Source of the DNA: Streptomyces bicolor
Lineage (GTDB): Bacteria; Actinomycetota; Actinomycetes; Streptomycetales; Streptomycetaceae
NCBI RefSeq assembly: GCF_000719285.1
Contig: NZ_JOFS01000005.1
Location: 372,001-436,000 of the forward strand
Reading direction: 5' to 3'
Length of the DNA stretch: 64,000 nucleotides
The translations under genes and the position numbers were made by a program. How positions within the stretch are numbered: the stretch's first letter is position 1; each line of letters begins with the position of its first letter. Shown here piece by piece: positions 35,888 through 44,140 of this stretch. The notes under the pieces are model-generated. The model was not told the origin of the DNA. It searched no databases and saw only the letters and a program-made list of their open reading frames with translations.

Positions 35888-38800
35888 ATGACCTCAGCGA
35901 CCACCACCGGCCAGGACGGAACGACCAGCCCCGGTCACACCGGCCCACTGCCGGGCTCGCTCCTCGATCACGTGCTGCGGCAGTCCTTCGGACTCGAGGG
36001 ATATGTCCAGCACCCCCTGGGAGGGGAGGTCGACCAGAACGTCCGGATCACCGGCGACGACGGCATGCGCTACTTCGTACGGGTCACCCGCGCGGAGCCG
36101 GACTCGGCCGACGTTCTCTGGCAGAACTCGCTCCTCCAGCATCTGGCCTCCACCGTTCCCGACCTTCCGGTTCCACGGCTGATTCCGACACGCGAGGGGA
36201 AGTTCCTTGCCGCCGTCGTCCACGAGGGCCGAACGCACGTGGTCCGCGTGATGAGCTGGCTCGAGGGCCGGGTCCTGGCGGATCTCGACGACCACCCCGC
36301 GGCGCTTCTGCGTCAGCTGGGAGAAGCCGCTGGGCGGCTGAGCCTCGGACTCTCCAGTGTGGAGCCACCGGTGGGCTTGGAACCGCACGACTGGGACATG
36401 CGCCGGGCCGCTGAGATCGTCGAGGCGTCGCTGCACGCTGTACAGGACGCGGACCGGCGGGAGTCGGTGCGCACGATCATGGGCTGGTACGACGATCTCC
36501 TGCCGGCCTGGGACCGACTGCCGCGGAGCGTCGTACACCAGGACCTCAATGACGCCAACGTCCTGGCCGACGCCGACGAGGACGGGGTGCTGCGGATCTC
36601 GGGCATCGTCGACCTGGGCGACTCGCTCTACAGTGTGCGCGCGGCGGAGGTGGCGATCGCGGCGGGCTACGCCATGGTCCGCAAGGCCGACCCGCTCGCT
36701 GCGGCGGCCGAAGTCGTGGCCGGCTTCCACTCGGTGCTCCCCCTCACGGCTGAGGAACTGGCGGCTGTCTATCCGTTGGCGGCCGCCCGGCTGTGCATGA
36801 ACGCCGTGACGTGGACGCGCCGGGTCGCCGAGAGCGACACGCCGTACGGGCGGACCCGCATGCAACACACCTGGCCCGCGATCAGGCAGGTCGCCGAGGT
36901 CTGCCCCGACGTCGCCGAGGCGACGTTCCGGGTCGCGTGCGGGCTCCCACCGACGCGGGAGCAGCGGGGTTTGGAAGAGGTCTTGGCAAAGGCGGCCCGA
37001 GACGGTGCCCCGCACACACCGGCCCCGCGACTGCTCGACTTGCGACCCGCAAGTGATCTCTACGACGAAGTCGACTGGCACGACGCGAGGTCGGTGCGCG
37101 CGAGCATCGACGACGTCCTCGACGGACGACGGCGACGGGGCTACGTGCCCCACCTCAGCGCATCGCTGCTCCTGGGGGACCGGCGCCGCCCGGGAGCCGA
37201 CGAGCCCGCGACGGTTCAGCTCGGCGGCTCGCTGATCGTGGCAGACGCCGAGGAGGTTGCCAGCCCGCTGTCCGGCGTCGTCGAAGCCCCCGGTGGCGCC
37301 GGGATGCCGTTGGTACTGCGACATGCGGTCGAGGGGCTGGAGTTCTGGACGTGCTGGTGGGGACTCGACGACACGCCGCCCGTCGCGGCGACAGTCCCGG
37401 CCGGGGCGCCGTTGGGACGCGCCGGCACGAGCGAGGAGAAGGACCCGCTCGGGTCCTGCGTCCAGGTACAGGTCCACCGCACCGCGCGGATGGCCACGTG
37501 GCCGCCGCCTCGTGTCGTGCCGCCTTCCGCACGGCAGGTGTGGAGCCACCTGTCACCCGACCCCGCCCGGCTCCTCGGGTTCACCGGATCCCCCGCCGCG
37601 GTCCCCACCATCGACGACGTCGTCTCAGTGCGCCGTCGCCACATCGCTCGCTCTCAGCGCAACTACTACCGCACCCCGATGAACCTTGTGCGTGGGCGGG
37701 ACGTGTGGTTCCACGACGAGGACGGCCTGGCCTATCTGGACTCGCTGAACAACGTCACCCACGTCGGCCATGCCGAGCCACGCGTGACGGCCGCCGCCAC
37801 CCGGCAGATGCGCAAGCTCAACACCAACAGCCGTTTCGTCTACCCGCAGATCGCCAGTTACGTACAGAAGCTGGTAGCCACCCTGCCCGACCCGCTCGAG
37901 GTCGTCTTCCTCGTGTGCACGGGCAGCGAGGCAAACGACCTGGCGCTGCGGATCGCCCGCCAGGTGACAGGTCGTCAGCACATCGTCAACATCGACGGCG
38001 CGTACCACGGAAACACCGGCGTGGTGACCGGGATCAGCCCCAACCGTTACAAGGGCCCCGGCGGCGCCGGTGCACCCGCGACCACCCACGAGGTCGTCAT
38101 CCCGGACCGCTACCGCAGTACCTACGGGTACGACGACGCGGACGCCGGAGTCAAGTACGCGCGCGACGCCGCGGCTGTCATCGAGCGGATCACGGCCGAC
38201 GGCCGACCCCCGGCCGCCTTCATCGCCGAGTCCCTGATGGGATCGGGTGGGAACATCGTGTTCCCCGACGGCTACCTCGACGGCGTGTTCACCGCTGTCA
38301 GGCGAGCGGGCGCCCTGTGCATCTCCGACGAGGTCCAGGTCGGCGTCGGACGACTCGGGCCCTGGTGGGGGTTCGAGCTCCAGGGGGTGGTCCCGGACAT
38401 CGTCACGATGGGCAAGCCGCTCGGGAACGGGCACCCCCTCGCGGCGGTGGTCACGACTCGGGAGATCGCCGACGCGTTCGACACGGGCATGAAGTACTTC
38501 AACACCTTCGGCGGCAACCCGGTCTCCTGCGCGATCGGCGAGGCCGTGCTCGACATCGTCGAGCAGGATGGGCTGAGGGAGAACGCCGTGAGCGTGGGCG
38601 GGTACTTCGCCCAGTCGCTGCGCGAGCTCCAGCAGCGCCAACCGCTCATCGGTGACGTGCGGGCGGAAGGGCTCTACCTCGGCGTCGAACTGGTCCGCAG
38701 CCGCACCGCCAAAACGCCGGCCACGGAGCAGGCCTTCATGGTCACCGAGCTCATGAAGGAGCGAGGCGTCATCGTCTTCCCCAATGGCGTGCACGACAAC

Positions 38801-38914
38801 GTACTGAAGATCAAACCGCCCATGACCTTCCGCCGCGAGCACGTGGATCTCTACGTCGACGCGCTGGACGAGGTCCTGTCCCTCCCCGAACTGCGCTCGG
38901 CCGTTCAGTCCTGA
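35888..38914 (+). CDS. APH-type kinase fused to a class III aminotransferase-fold phospholyase
   Basis: 1008 residues. ATG 35888 is preferred to GTG 35846 because GAGAGA precedes it. Residues about 25-350 are an aminoglycoside-phosphotransferase-type kinase: SVVHQDLNDANVLAD holds the catalytic HxD and Asn, and GIVDLGDSLYS the metal-binding Asp. Residues about 430-560 are a beta-rich segment (ASPLSGVVEAPGGAGMPLVL) like a barrel-sandwich/M23-like domain. The rest is a class III aminotransferase fold: CTGSEANDLALRIAR, DGAYHGNT, ISDEVQVGVGRLG and the PLP Lys in TMGKPLGNGHP. In animals the separate equivalents are hydroxylysine kinase and the AGXT2L phospholyases, so phosphorylation of an amino alcohol followed by elimination of phosphate and ammonia is inferred. 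Confidence 0.88.
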   Translation: MTSATTTGQDGTTSPGHTGPLPGSLLDHVLRQSFGLEGYVQHPLGGEVDQNVRITGDDGMRYFVRVTRAEPDSADVLWQNSLLQHLASTVPDLPVPRLIPTREGKFLAAVVHEGRTHVVRVMSWLEGRVLADLDDHPAALLRQLGEAAGRLSLGLSSVEPPVGLEPHDWDMRRAAEIVEASLHAVQDADRRESVRTIMGWYDDLLPAWDRLPRSVVHQDLNDANVLADADEDGVLRISGIVDLGDSLYSVRAAEVAIAAGYAMVRKADPLAAAAEVVAGFHSVLPLTAEELAAVYPLAAARLCMNAVTWTRRVAESDTPYGRTRMQHTWPAIRQVAEVCPDVAEATFRVACGLPPTREQRGLEEVLAKAARDGAPHTPAPRLLDLRPASDLYDEVDWHDARSVRASIDDVLDGRRRRGYVPHLSASLLLGDRRRPGADEPATVQLGGSLIVADAEEVASPLSGVVEAPGGAGMPLVLRHAVEGLEFWTCWWGLDDTPPVAATVPAGAPLGRAGTSEEKDPLGSCVQVQVHRTARMATWPPPRVVPPSARQVWSHLSPDPARLLGFTGSPAAVPTIDDVVSVRRRHIARSQRNYYRTPMNLVRGRDVWFHDEDGLAYLDSLNNVTHVGHAEPRVTAAATRQMRKLNTNSRFVYPQIASYVQKLVATLPDPLEVVFLVCTGSEANDLALRIARQVTGRQHIVNIDGAYHGNTGVVTGISPNRYKGPGGAGAPATTHEVVIPDRYRSTYGYDDADAGVKYARDAAAVIERITADGRPPAAFIAESLMGSGGNIVFPDGYLDGVFTAVRRAGALCISDEVQVGVGRLGPWWGFELQGVVPDIVTMGKPLGNGHPLAAVVTTREIADAFDTGMKYFNTFGGNPVSCAIGEAVLDIVEQDGLRENAVSVGGYFAQSLRELQQRQPLIGDVRAEGLYLGVELVRSRTAKTPATEQAFMVTELMKERGVIVFPNGVHDNVLKIKPPMTFRREHVDLYVDALDEVLSLPELRSAVQS

Positions 38915-38929
38915 GACGGGCAACCGTCT
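38914..38929 (+). terminator. small hairpin at the stop of the fusion gene
   Basis: AGACGG-GCAA-CCGTCT starts in the stop codon; it has a 6-bp stem and a stable GNRA-type loop. No T-run follows, so it may stabilise the 3' end or be a weak terminator. Confidence 0.45.
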
Positions 38930-38982
38930 ACTGAGGCAGGGAACGAGAGTGGCCCGCGAATGCGAGAAGTGCCCCGCGGGCC

Positions 38983-39054
38983 GGCTTCTCCGGCCAGGAC
39001 TTCAAGGTCTCGCCCGGCATGGGCGGCATCGCCGCGGACCTCGCCCCGGAGCGC
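38983..39054 (+). pseudogene. C-terminal fragment of a D-amino-acid-oxidase-type flavoprotein
   Basis: A 24-codon piece reads GFSGQDFKVSPGMGGIAADL and then APER. G-SG-GFK-SP--G---A-L is the FAD-binding C-terminal motif of DAO/glycine-oxidase/sarcosine-oxidase-type enzymes. Nothing of the preceding 350 residues remains, and no start codon or ribosome site is present. The frame runs on into the deacylase remnant, showing a fused junction. Confidence 0.65.
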
Positions 39055-39061
39055 CGAGCCC

Positions 39062-39789
39062 GGCCGGAAGACCCGCGGGACCCTGCCCGCCGACCTGGGC
39101 ACCACGACGGTGGACGTCCCCCTGATCCTCGTCAACGGCTCCCGTCCCGGCCCGAGGGTCGTGATCACCGGTGGCGTCCACGGCGGCGAGTTCATCCCCG
39201 TCGACGCCACCACCCACCTGGCCGGGCTGCTGGAACCGGAAGAGGTGGCCGGCCAGGTGGTGATCTGCCCGGTGGCCAATCCGCCGGCCGTCTACGGCGG
39301 CAGGCTCAACATCTCGCGATGGCCCACGCGGTCGGATACGAGCTGGTCATCTTCGGCACCAGCGCCGACGGCGGAAACAGCCACGCCGCGGCGAACCGGC
39401 AGGGCATCCCCGCGATCCTCGTCGAGACCGGCCAACTCGGCGACCGCGACCCCGCCACCGTGCGCAGGCTGCTCGACGCCCTGTACCGGATCCTGCACCA
39501 CCTCGGCGCCATCGAGGCGCCGGAGCACATCAAGCAGCCGACCGTGCAGCCACGCGACTGGATCTGGACGGGCGACGTCGAGTCTCCCGTCGCAGGCCTC
39601 TGGTACCCGGGCGCGGTCACCGGCGACGAGGTCACCGAGGGACAGACCATCGGCCGCCTCATCGACCCGGTCGACGGCGCCGAGCGCAAGATCACCGCCA
39701 ACGCCACCGGAAAGATCATCTACAACATGAACGGACTCTCCGTCCGCCCCGGCACGCATCTCGCCGCCATCGCCGCCCCGCACCACTGA
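39062..39789 (+). pseudogene. AstE/AspA-family deacylase with internal deletion and frame change
   Basis: The family (succinylglutamate desuccinylase, aspartoacylase, N-acetyl-diaminobutyrate deacetylase) is a zinc hydrolase of about 330 residues. The first part (39062-39315) reads GTLPADLGTTTVDVPLILVN, then VVITGGVHGGEFIPVDATTH with the zinc His and Glu, then VANPPAVYGGRLNIS. The second part, in another frame from 39319, reads MAHAVGYELVIFGTSADGGN and GIPAILVETGQLGDRDPATV, then a biotinyl-like C-terminal domain. The roughly 80 residues between, with the substrate Arg/Asn motifs and the third zinc ligand His, are missing. The product cannot be active. Confidence 0.8.
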
Positions 39790-39937
39790 CGGGCCGCACA
39801 CCCGCCCACTGACCCCATCCGCCTACCCCGCCGAGATTGCCCCATTTCACTCCTTCCAGGAGAATTGTCTCGAAGCATGAGTTCCGGTTTCTGGCCCCGC
39901 TACGGCGACGCACGCCTCATGACCTGCGCTGTACCAA

Positions 39938-40094
39938 AGTGCCAACTATTTCGCTGACTCTACGGCTCCGGCTGCCGAAGCTACTTGGTATCAGTGCAGG
40001 TCGTGAACGTGGCCTGGTGGCAACTAGCGAGCCCGGTCACACCGGAGGTGTGACGAGGCTTTCTAGTTGGCGTAGAAGCGGGACAGTTGGCACT
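39938..40094. mobile_element. MITE-like inverted-repeat element
   Basis: Perfect 10-bp outer arms AGTGCCAACT (39938-39947) and AGTTGGCACT (40085-40094) extend imperfectly to about 25 bases, since both ends also share CGCT-TCTACG-type blocks. Inside, GGCAACTAG (40018-40026) and CTAGTTGGC (40063-40071) form another inverted pair around the hairpin GTCACACC-GGA-GGTGTGAC (40036-40054). The element is about 157 bp, has no coding frame and is less GC-rich than its surroundings. No target-site duplication is evident. It lies in a zone of gene debris. Confidence 0.55.
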
Positions 40095-40190
40095 GAGCGG
40101 AGCGCTCGGCCTGACGCGCGATGGGCTTGGCTTGTTGGCGTCCTGGGCCCGCTGACCTGCTAATTCCTCAGGGCCGGCGCAACTGGGCCG

Positions 40191-40310
40191 TGCGAGGCTG
40201 AGGCGGCGGCCGATACTGAGGTCGCCGGCGTCCCGGATGTTGAACGGCGCCAGCCCGATCCACTGGGCGCCCTCGCCGCCCATCTGTGTCAGGCGGCGGT
40301 AGTCGACGTC
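40191..40310 (-). pseudogene. fragment of an indolepyruvate-ferredoxin-oxidoreductase-type gene
   Basis: A 40-codon piece reads DVDYRRLTQMGGEGAQWIGL followed by APFNIRDAGDLSIG. QMGGEGAQWIG--PF is the thiamine-diphosphate-region signature of the large indolepyruvate:ferredoxin oxidoreductase. The full enzyme is over 1100 residues; only this island remains. The frame continues on both sides without family similarity. Confidence 0.6.
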
Positions 40311-40316
40311 GCGAAC

Positions 40317-40770
40317 GTGGCCAACGCCGACGAGAACGTACGGACGACGGTCGTACTGCTCCTGGTCGGACTCGTCGCCGTCCTGGCAGGCCGAGCGGCA
40401 CCCCGCCTGGCTCACCCCCCAACTGAGCATCGCCGTACCGGCGTTGTGCTCCCTGCTCTACGTGGGCACGCTGCTCGCCGGGCCACAGGCCCTGTTCGGC
40501 CCGGGCGAGATCGCGATCCAGCTGTCCCTGCTCTTCATCGCCGTACGGCACTGCAGGCCGCTGTGGGTCGTGGTGTGCGGCACGTTGAACGGCGTCGCCC
40601 TGCTGCTCGCGCCGGCACGGTCTGGTTCGAGGACCATTTCGACGTCAGGGCCCGCCTGCGGCCCGGCGCCGGCGTCGACCATCTGGCGTTCGCGAGACGG
40701 CTCCTGCCGCCGCCTCAGAGGCCGCCGGCCTCGCCGCGTTCCTCACCCGACGCGCCGGGCGGGCGTCATG
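40317..40770 (+). pseudogene. frameshifted remnant of a membrane protein
   Basis: ANADENVRTTVVLLLVGLVA at the start is followed, one frame on from about 40381, by HPAWLTPQLSIAVPALCSLL, GPGEIAIQLSLLFIAVRHCR and PLWVVVCGTLNGVALLLAPA. Three or four membrane helices are predicted, as in the N-terminal half of an actinobacterial sensor kinase. A tail GLAAFLTRRAGRAS ends at 40768-40770 in a third frame. No intact open frame joins these parts. Confidence 0.5.
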
Positions 40771-41030
40771 AGCGCCAGCCGCCAGGGCCGGTTCGTTGAG
40801 CACCGCAGACTCCTTGCGTTGAAGCCCTGGTGTCGGCCCCGCAGGGGCGGGGGGTTTCGTGCTGTCCGGGGGTTTGCGGGAGGTGATGACGACCGGCCGG
40901 GGGGATTCGGTTCGCGAAGTGGCGCAGGGGCAGATGGTGTGCCGGGGTGGGCTGTCACGGTCTGGGTACGGGGCGCTCGTCTGCCCGCGGGGCGCGGGCG
41001 GGGGAGGTCTGTATCTGGGGGTGTGAGCTT

Positions 41031-41072
41031 GGAGGGCTTCTCAAAACCGAGTGGGGTTTCGAGAAGCCCTCC
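41031..41072 (-). terminator. strong terminator of the esterase gene
   Basis: GGAGGGCTTCTC (41031-41042) pairs perfectly with GAGAAGCCCTCC (41061-41072), and AAACC/GGTTT continues the stem inside. It lies 19 bases past the stop of the minus-strand esterase. With up to 17 pairs it is the most stable hairpin in this region. Confidence 0.85.
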
Positions 41073-41090
41073 CAGTCCTGGGCCGTGGTG

Positions 41091-42437
41091 TCAGCCGAGG
41101 CGCCACTGCTGGTTGCTGCCGCCGTTGCAGTCCCACAGCCCGACCGTTGCGCCGCTGGCGGTGGAGGCACCGGTCACATCCAGGCACAGGCCCGACTGGA
41201 CGCCGGTGATGGTGCCGTTGGAGTCGATGTCCCACTGCTGGTTGGTGCCGCCGTTGCAGTCCCACAGCACGACTTTGGCACCGGCCGCGGTGCCGGCCGC
41301 GTCGAGGCACTTCGCACCGCCGTAGACGGTGAGCTGCTTGGTCGACGTGCTGGTCCAGGTCTGGTTCGTCTGGCCGTTGCAGTCCCAGATCTGCGTTTGG
41401 GTGCCATTCATCTGCGAAAAGCCGGGCACGTCCAGGCACTTGCCCGAACCGATGGCGTGGATCGGACCTGTGGTGGTCCCGCCTGAGCCGTCGAGTCCGA
41501 AGAAGGTGATGGCCCGGGCCGCCATACCGCTCTCGGGCAGGCTGTGCCCGACACCCTGGAAGCTGTTCGCCTCGACCGGTGCTTGCGAGCCGGTGGAGCC
41601 GTAGCGGGTGCGGGTCCAGTTGGACTGCGGGGAGTCGGTGAAGACCGGGGTCTGGCTCACCCCGAGCACATTGGTCCACTGCTTGATCTCTTCACCGAAG
41701 TTCGCGTAGTACAGCGCTTCGTCCTCGGTGCCGTGCCACAGCTGCATCCGCGGCCGGGGGCCGGTGTACCCCGGGTAGGCGTTCCGGACGAGGTCGCCCC
41801 ACTCCTGCGGGGTCTTGGTGATCTTGCCGGTGGCGCAGTCGCTGTTCCAGCCGGAGCCGTCGGTGGTGGCGAAGCAGCCGAACGGCACACCCATGAACGC
41901 CGCACCGGCCTTGAACAGGTCCGGGTATGCGCCGAGCATGACGTTGGTCGTCATCGCGCCGGACGAGGCGCCGGTGACGTAGACCCGGCCGGGGTCGGCG
42001 TTCATGTTCTGCAGGGTGTATCGGACCATCGAGGCGATGCTCGTGGGGTCACTGCCCCCGTCATGCTTGAGCGCCTGGGGCGAGGAGACGTCGAAGCACT
42101 GCCCGCTGACGTTCGCGTCCGGGTAGACGACGATGAACCCGTACTGGTCGGCCAGGCGGGCGAACTCCGTGTTGGAGTAGAAGGCAGGCCCCGTGCCGGT
42201 GCAGTAGTGCACTGCCACCACCACCGCCGGGCGTGCCGGAGCGCTGTCGGGCTTGTAGACGTACATCCGCAGGTTGCCGGGGTTGCGGCCGAAGTTGGTC
42301 ACTTCGGTCAGTGACGCGGCCGACGCGGTCGTGGCCGAGATGCCGGTCAGTCCGAGCGCCGCGATCAGCGGCGCAATCCCCATCAGCAGGGCTACCAGTA
42401 CATCTCTGACGCGTCTCTTCTTGGACTTCCGGGACAT
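41091..42437 (-). CDS. secreted CE1/PHB-depolymerase-type esterase with ricin-type lectin domain
   Basis: 448 residues from ATG 42435-42437, with AAAGGA upstream. A basic lead (MSRKSKKRRVRD) and hydrophobic core ending SATTASAAS form a long signal peptide. The catalytic domain (about 45-310) is of the PHB-depolymerase/CE1 type: VVAVHYCTGTGPAFYSNTEF (oxyanion), VYVTGASSGAMTTNVML (nucleophile Ser), and GHSLPE as the His end. Such enzymes remove acetyl or feruloyl groups from xylan-type polymers. Three QxW beta-trefoil repeats (TNQTW, TNQQWDI, SNQQWRL) form a CBM13-like domain. Operators at its promoter link it to the GH3 and GH74 genes. Confidence 0.87.
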   Translation of the reverse strand: MSRKSKKRRVRDVLVALLMGIAPLIAALGLTGISATTASAASLTEVTNFGRNPGNLRMYVYKPDSAPARPAVVVAVHYCTGTGPAFYSNTEFARLADQYGFIVVYPDANVSGQCFDVSSPQALKHDGGSDPTSIASMVRYTLQNMNADPGRVYVTGASSGAMTTNVMLGAYPDLFKAGAAFMGVPFGCFATTDGSGWNSDCATGKITKTPQEWGDLVRNAYPGYTGPRPRMQLWHGTEDEALYYANFGEEIKQWTNVLGVSQTPVFTDSPQSNWTRTRYGSTGSQAPVEANSFQGVGHSLPESGMAARAITFFGLDGSGGTTTGPIHAIGSGKCLDVPGFSQMNGTQTQIWDCNGQTNQTWTSTSTKQLTVYGGAKCLDAAGTAAGAKVVLWDCNGGTNQQWDIDSNGTITGVQSGLCLDVTGASTASGATVGLWDCNGGSNQQWRLG

Positions 42438-42546
42438 GACGCTGTCCTTTCTGGAATCCGGCGCGGCCGGGGCGATGCTCCCGGTCGGCCCGGCGAACCT
42501 GAGTGGAAGGCACGGTGGGGGAGGAGGCGACACCAGGTGGGGTGGT

Positions 42547-42588
42547 GAAGCGCTTCGACGCTCCCCATCGCTCTGGATGTGGTGTCAA
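42547..42588 (-). promoter_or_regulatory. esterase promoter with GAAGCGCTTC operator
   Basis: TTGACA (minus strand, 42588-42583) is a consensus -35. Twenty-four bases further lies TCGAAGCGCTTC (42558-42547), positioned over the -10 and start. A repressor bound here would block polymerase. The LacI-type central CG and 10-12-bp symmetry are typical of Streptomyces sugar-responsive repressors. The GH3 promoter has the same layout. Confidence 0.7.
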
Positions 42589-42668
42589 TCCCTAATCGGA
42601 AGCAAGGCTGCGTTGCCGTCATGCCTCTTGTTTCGCCAGAGAGTTCTCATTAACTTGAGCCGTCAAGT

Positions 42669-42680
42669 GAAGCGCTTCGA
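42669..42680. promoter_or_regulatory. second GAAGCGCTTC operator upstream of the esterase
   Basis: GAAGCGCTTCGA again, 122 bases from the first site. The flanks extend symmetry (AAGT before, CACTT after). Two spaced sites could allow looping repression, or the second could serve a lost divergent gene. Confidence 0.6.
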
Positions 42681-42689
42681 CACTTCGGG

Positions 42690-43864
42690 CGATGGGCTAC
42701 CAGCCCACCGGCACCGCCGCCAAGGTGCCGATCCGCGCCGCCTTCGACCGCCTCGCCGGATGACCCCGCTCCCGGGATCTGAACCCTTTCCGGGCTGGCC
42801 GCGACGGCACGCACTGTGGTCGGCTCATACGTGGCAGGACAGCGAGGACAAGCATCGTACGGCTGTGCGCAGAGTCGATCTGGGCGCGCTTGACCAGGTA
42901 GGCGTCGAGGCTCTGCCAGGCGCTACCGCTGGGCGGACCTCGACGGCGAAGGCGGTGTTGAGCGGGACGTCTCGGGGCAGTTCGAGACGCAGGTCCCGTC
43001 CGAGCTGCTCCCCGACGGCCACCATGGGTGTCGTTCCGCTGCGGGCCCACTGTCCTCGTGGCCGAGGGCGACCGACAACAACCTGGTCGAGCTCTTCGCC
43101 GTGGCCCGCGCGCATCAACTCGCCCCGAACCGACTGGCGTTCGTCCTGAACCACGCGGGCACGCGACCGGGTGAGCCCGTCACTCTCGTCCCGTTCGCAG
43201 GTACCCGCGACTCCACGTACCACCTCTGCTTCCCTCCTGCAGGAGCTGGATGGGGTCTTCGCGCGCATCGCACGGGAGTCCGAGGGCATCCAGGACTTCG
43301 AATACCGCCTCGACGCCTTCGGAGGTGTGGCGTGAGCCGACGCGGACGCCGGGCCGCCCTGCCCCCAGGCGATCACTCACGCACCGAACCGAAGTTGCCG
43401 GTCGCCGAACCGATGCGGCTCTCCCTCGCCATGCTGTTCGCCGCACGCTCAACGGTGAGTTGCGGTCCACCTTCCCCGGCCGAAGGCGCCACTCGGCTGC
43501 GGGCCCCCGTCAGCCTGAGTGACCTGACGGAGGCGGTACGGCAGCAGCAGGTCCCGGGCGGTACGAGCGACGAGGTCACGCAACTCCTGGCCGGACAGGT
43601 CCACGGGGAGGGGCAGACATGGGCTCCCGCTGCTGACGGTTGTCGGTGGGCAAGGCTGCGTGACCTCGTCGCTCCCGCCAGCACCGGGACCTGCCGGCGT
43701 CGTAGTCCCGGTCGTTCTCACGCCGGCCCCACGGTTCCTCGCTCAGCGTCCCCGACCACTTCACCACGGCGGAGAGCCCCGCCTGCGGAAACGCCCTCAA
43801 CAGGAACTCAACGCCTGCTACGGCGACGCCACCCACCGGACGGGAGCAGCGGTTCCAGCGCCGG
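42690..43864. other. long gap with gene fragments
   Basis: About 1.2 kb with no intact gene. Short plus-strand pieces look coding but do not join: MGYQPTGTAAKVPIRAAFDR with a stop at 42762; DNNLVELFAVARAHQLAPNR at about 43069-43128; and SLLQELDGVFARIARESEGI ending RLDAFGGVA with a stop at 43333-43335. A GTG at 43332 overlaps that stop and opens a frame with RLSLAMLFAARST, but it loses coding character after about 100 codons. I cannot name any of these families. The pattern is that of several successive deletions. Confidence 0.45.
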
Positions 43865-44140
43865 TCAGGGACGAGAGCCGTCCTCCACCTTCTCGAAGAA
43901 GAACTCGTGTTTGAGGAAGGAGACGTCGTACTCGTGACCGGGCTGCGGAGGCAGCAGTTGGGAGGCCTGGAACAGGCGCCACCCGTCCTGCAGCGCGGCA
44001 AGCCCTGTGGGATAGGGCGGTTCGTCGCTGTCACCGGTCGTCGGACGCGTCCGGCCGGTTCCGTCGTAGCGGGACCAGCCCACGACGTCGGAGTCCAGCG
44101 CCGACGTCGCGAGATAGAGAACCAGAACCTGCTGCCTCAT
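43865..44140 (-). CDS. small protein coupled to the PhyH dioxygenase
   Basis: 91 residues. Its ATG (44138-44140) overlaps the dioxygenase stop as ATGA, so it is translationally coupled. MRQQVLVLYLATSALDSDVV begins it; then GWSRYDGTG, YPTGLAALQDGWRLFQASQL, LPPQPGHEYDVSFLKHEFFF and EKVEDG. The last segment suggests a small alpha/beta domain, and I believe similar proteins occur beside PhyH-type oxygenases or alone in Streptomyces, but I know no function. It may be a partner of the dioxygenase. Confidence 0.6.
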   Translation of the reverse strand: MRQQVLVLYLATSALDSDVVGWSRYDGTGRTRPTTGDSDEPPYPTGLAALQDGWRLFQASQLLPPQPGHEYDVSFLKHEFFFEKVEDGSRP

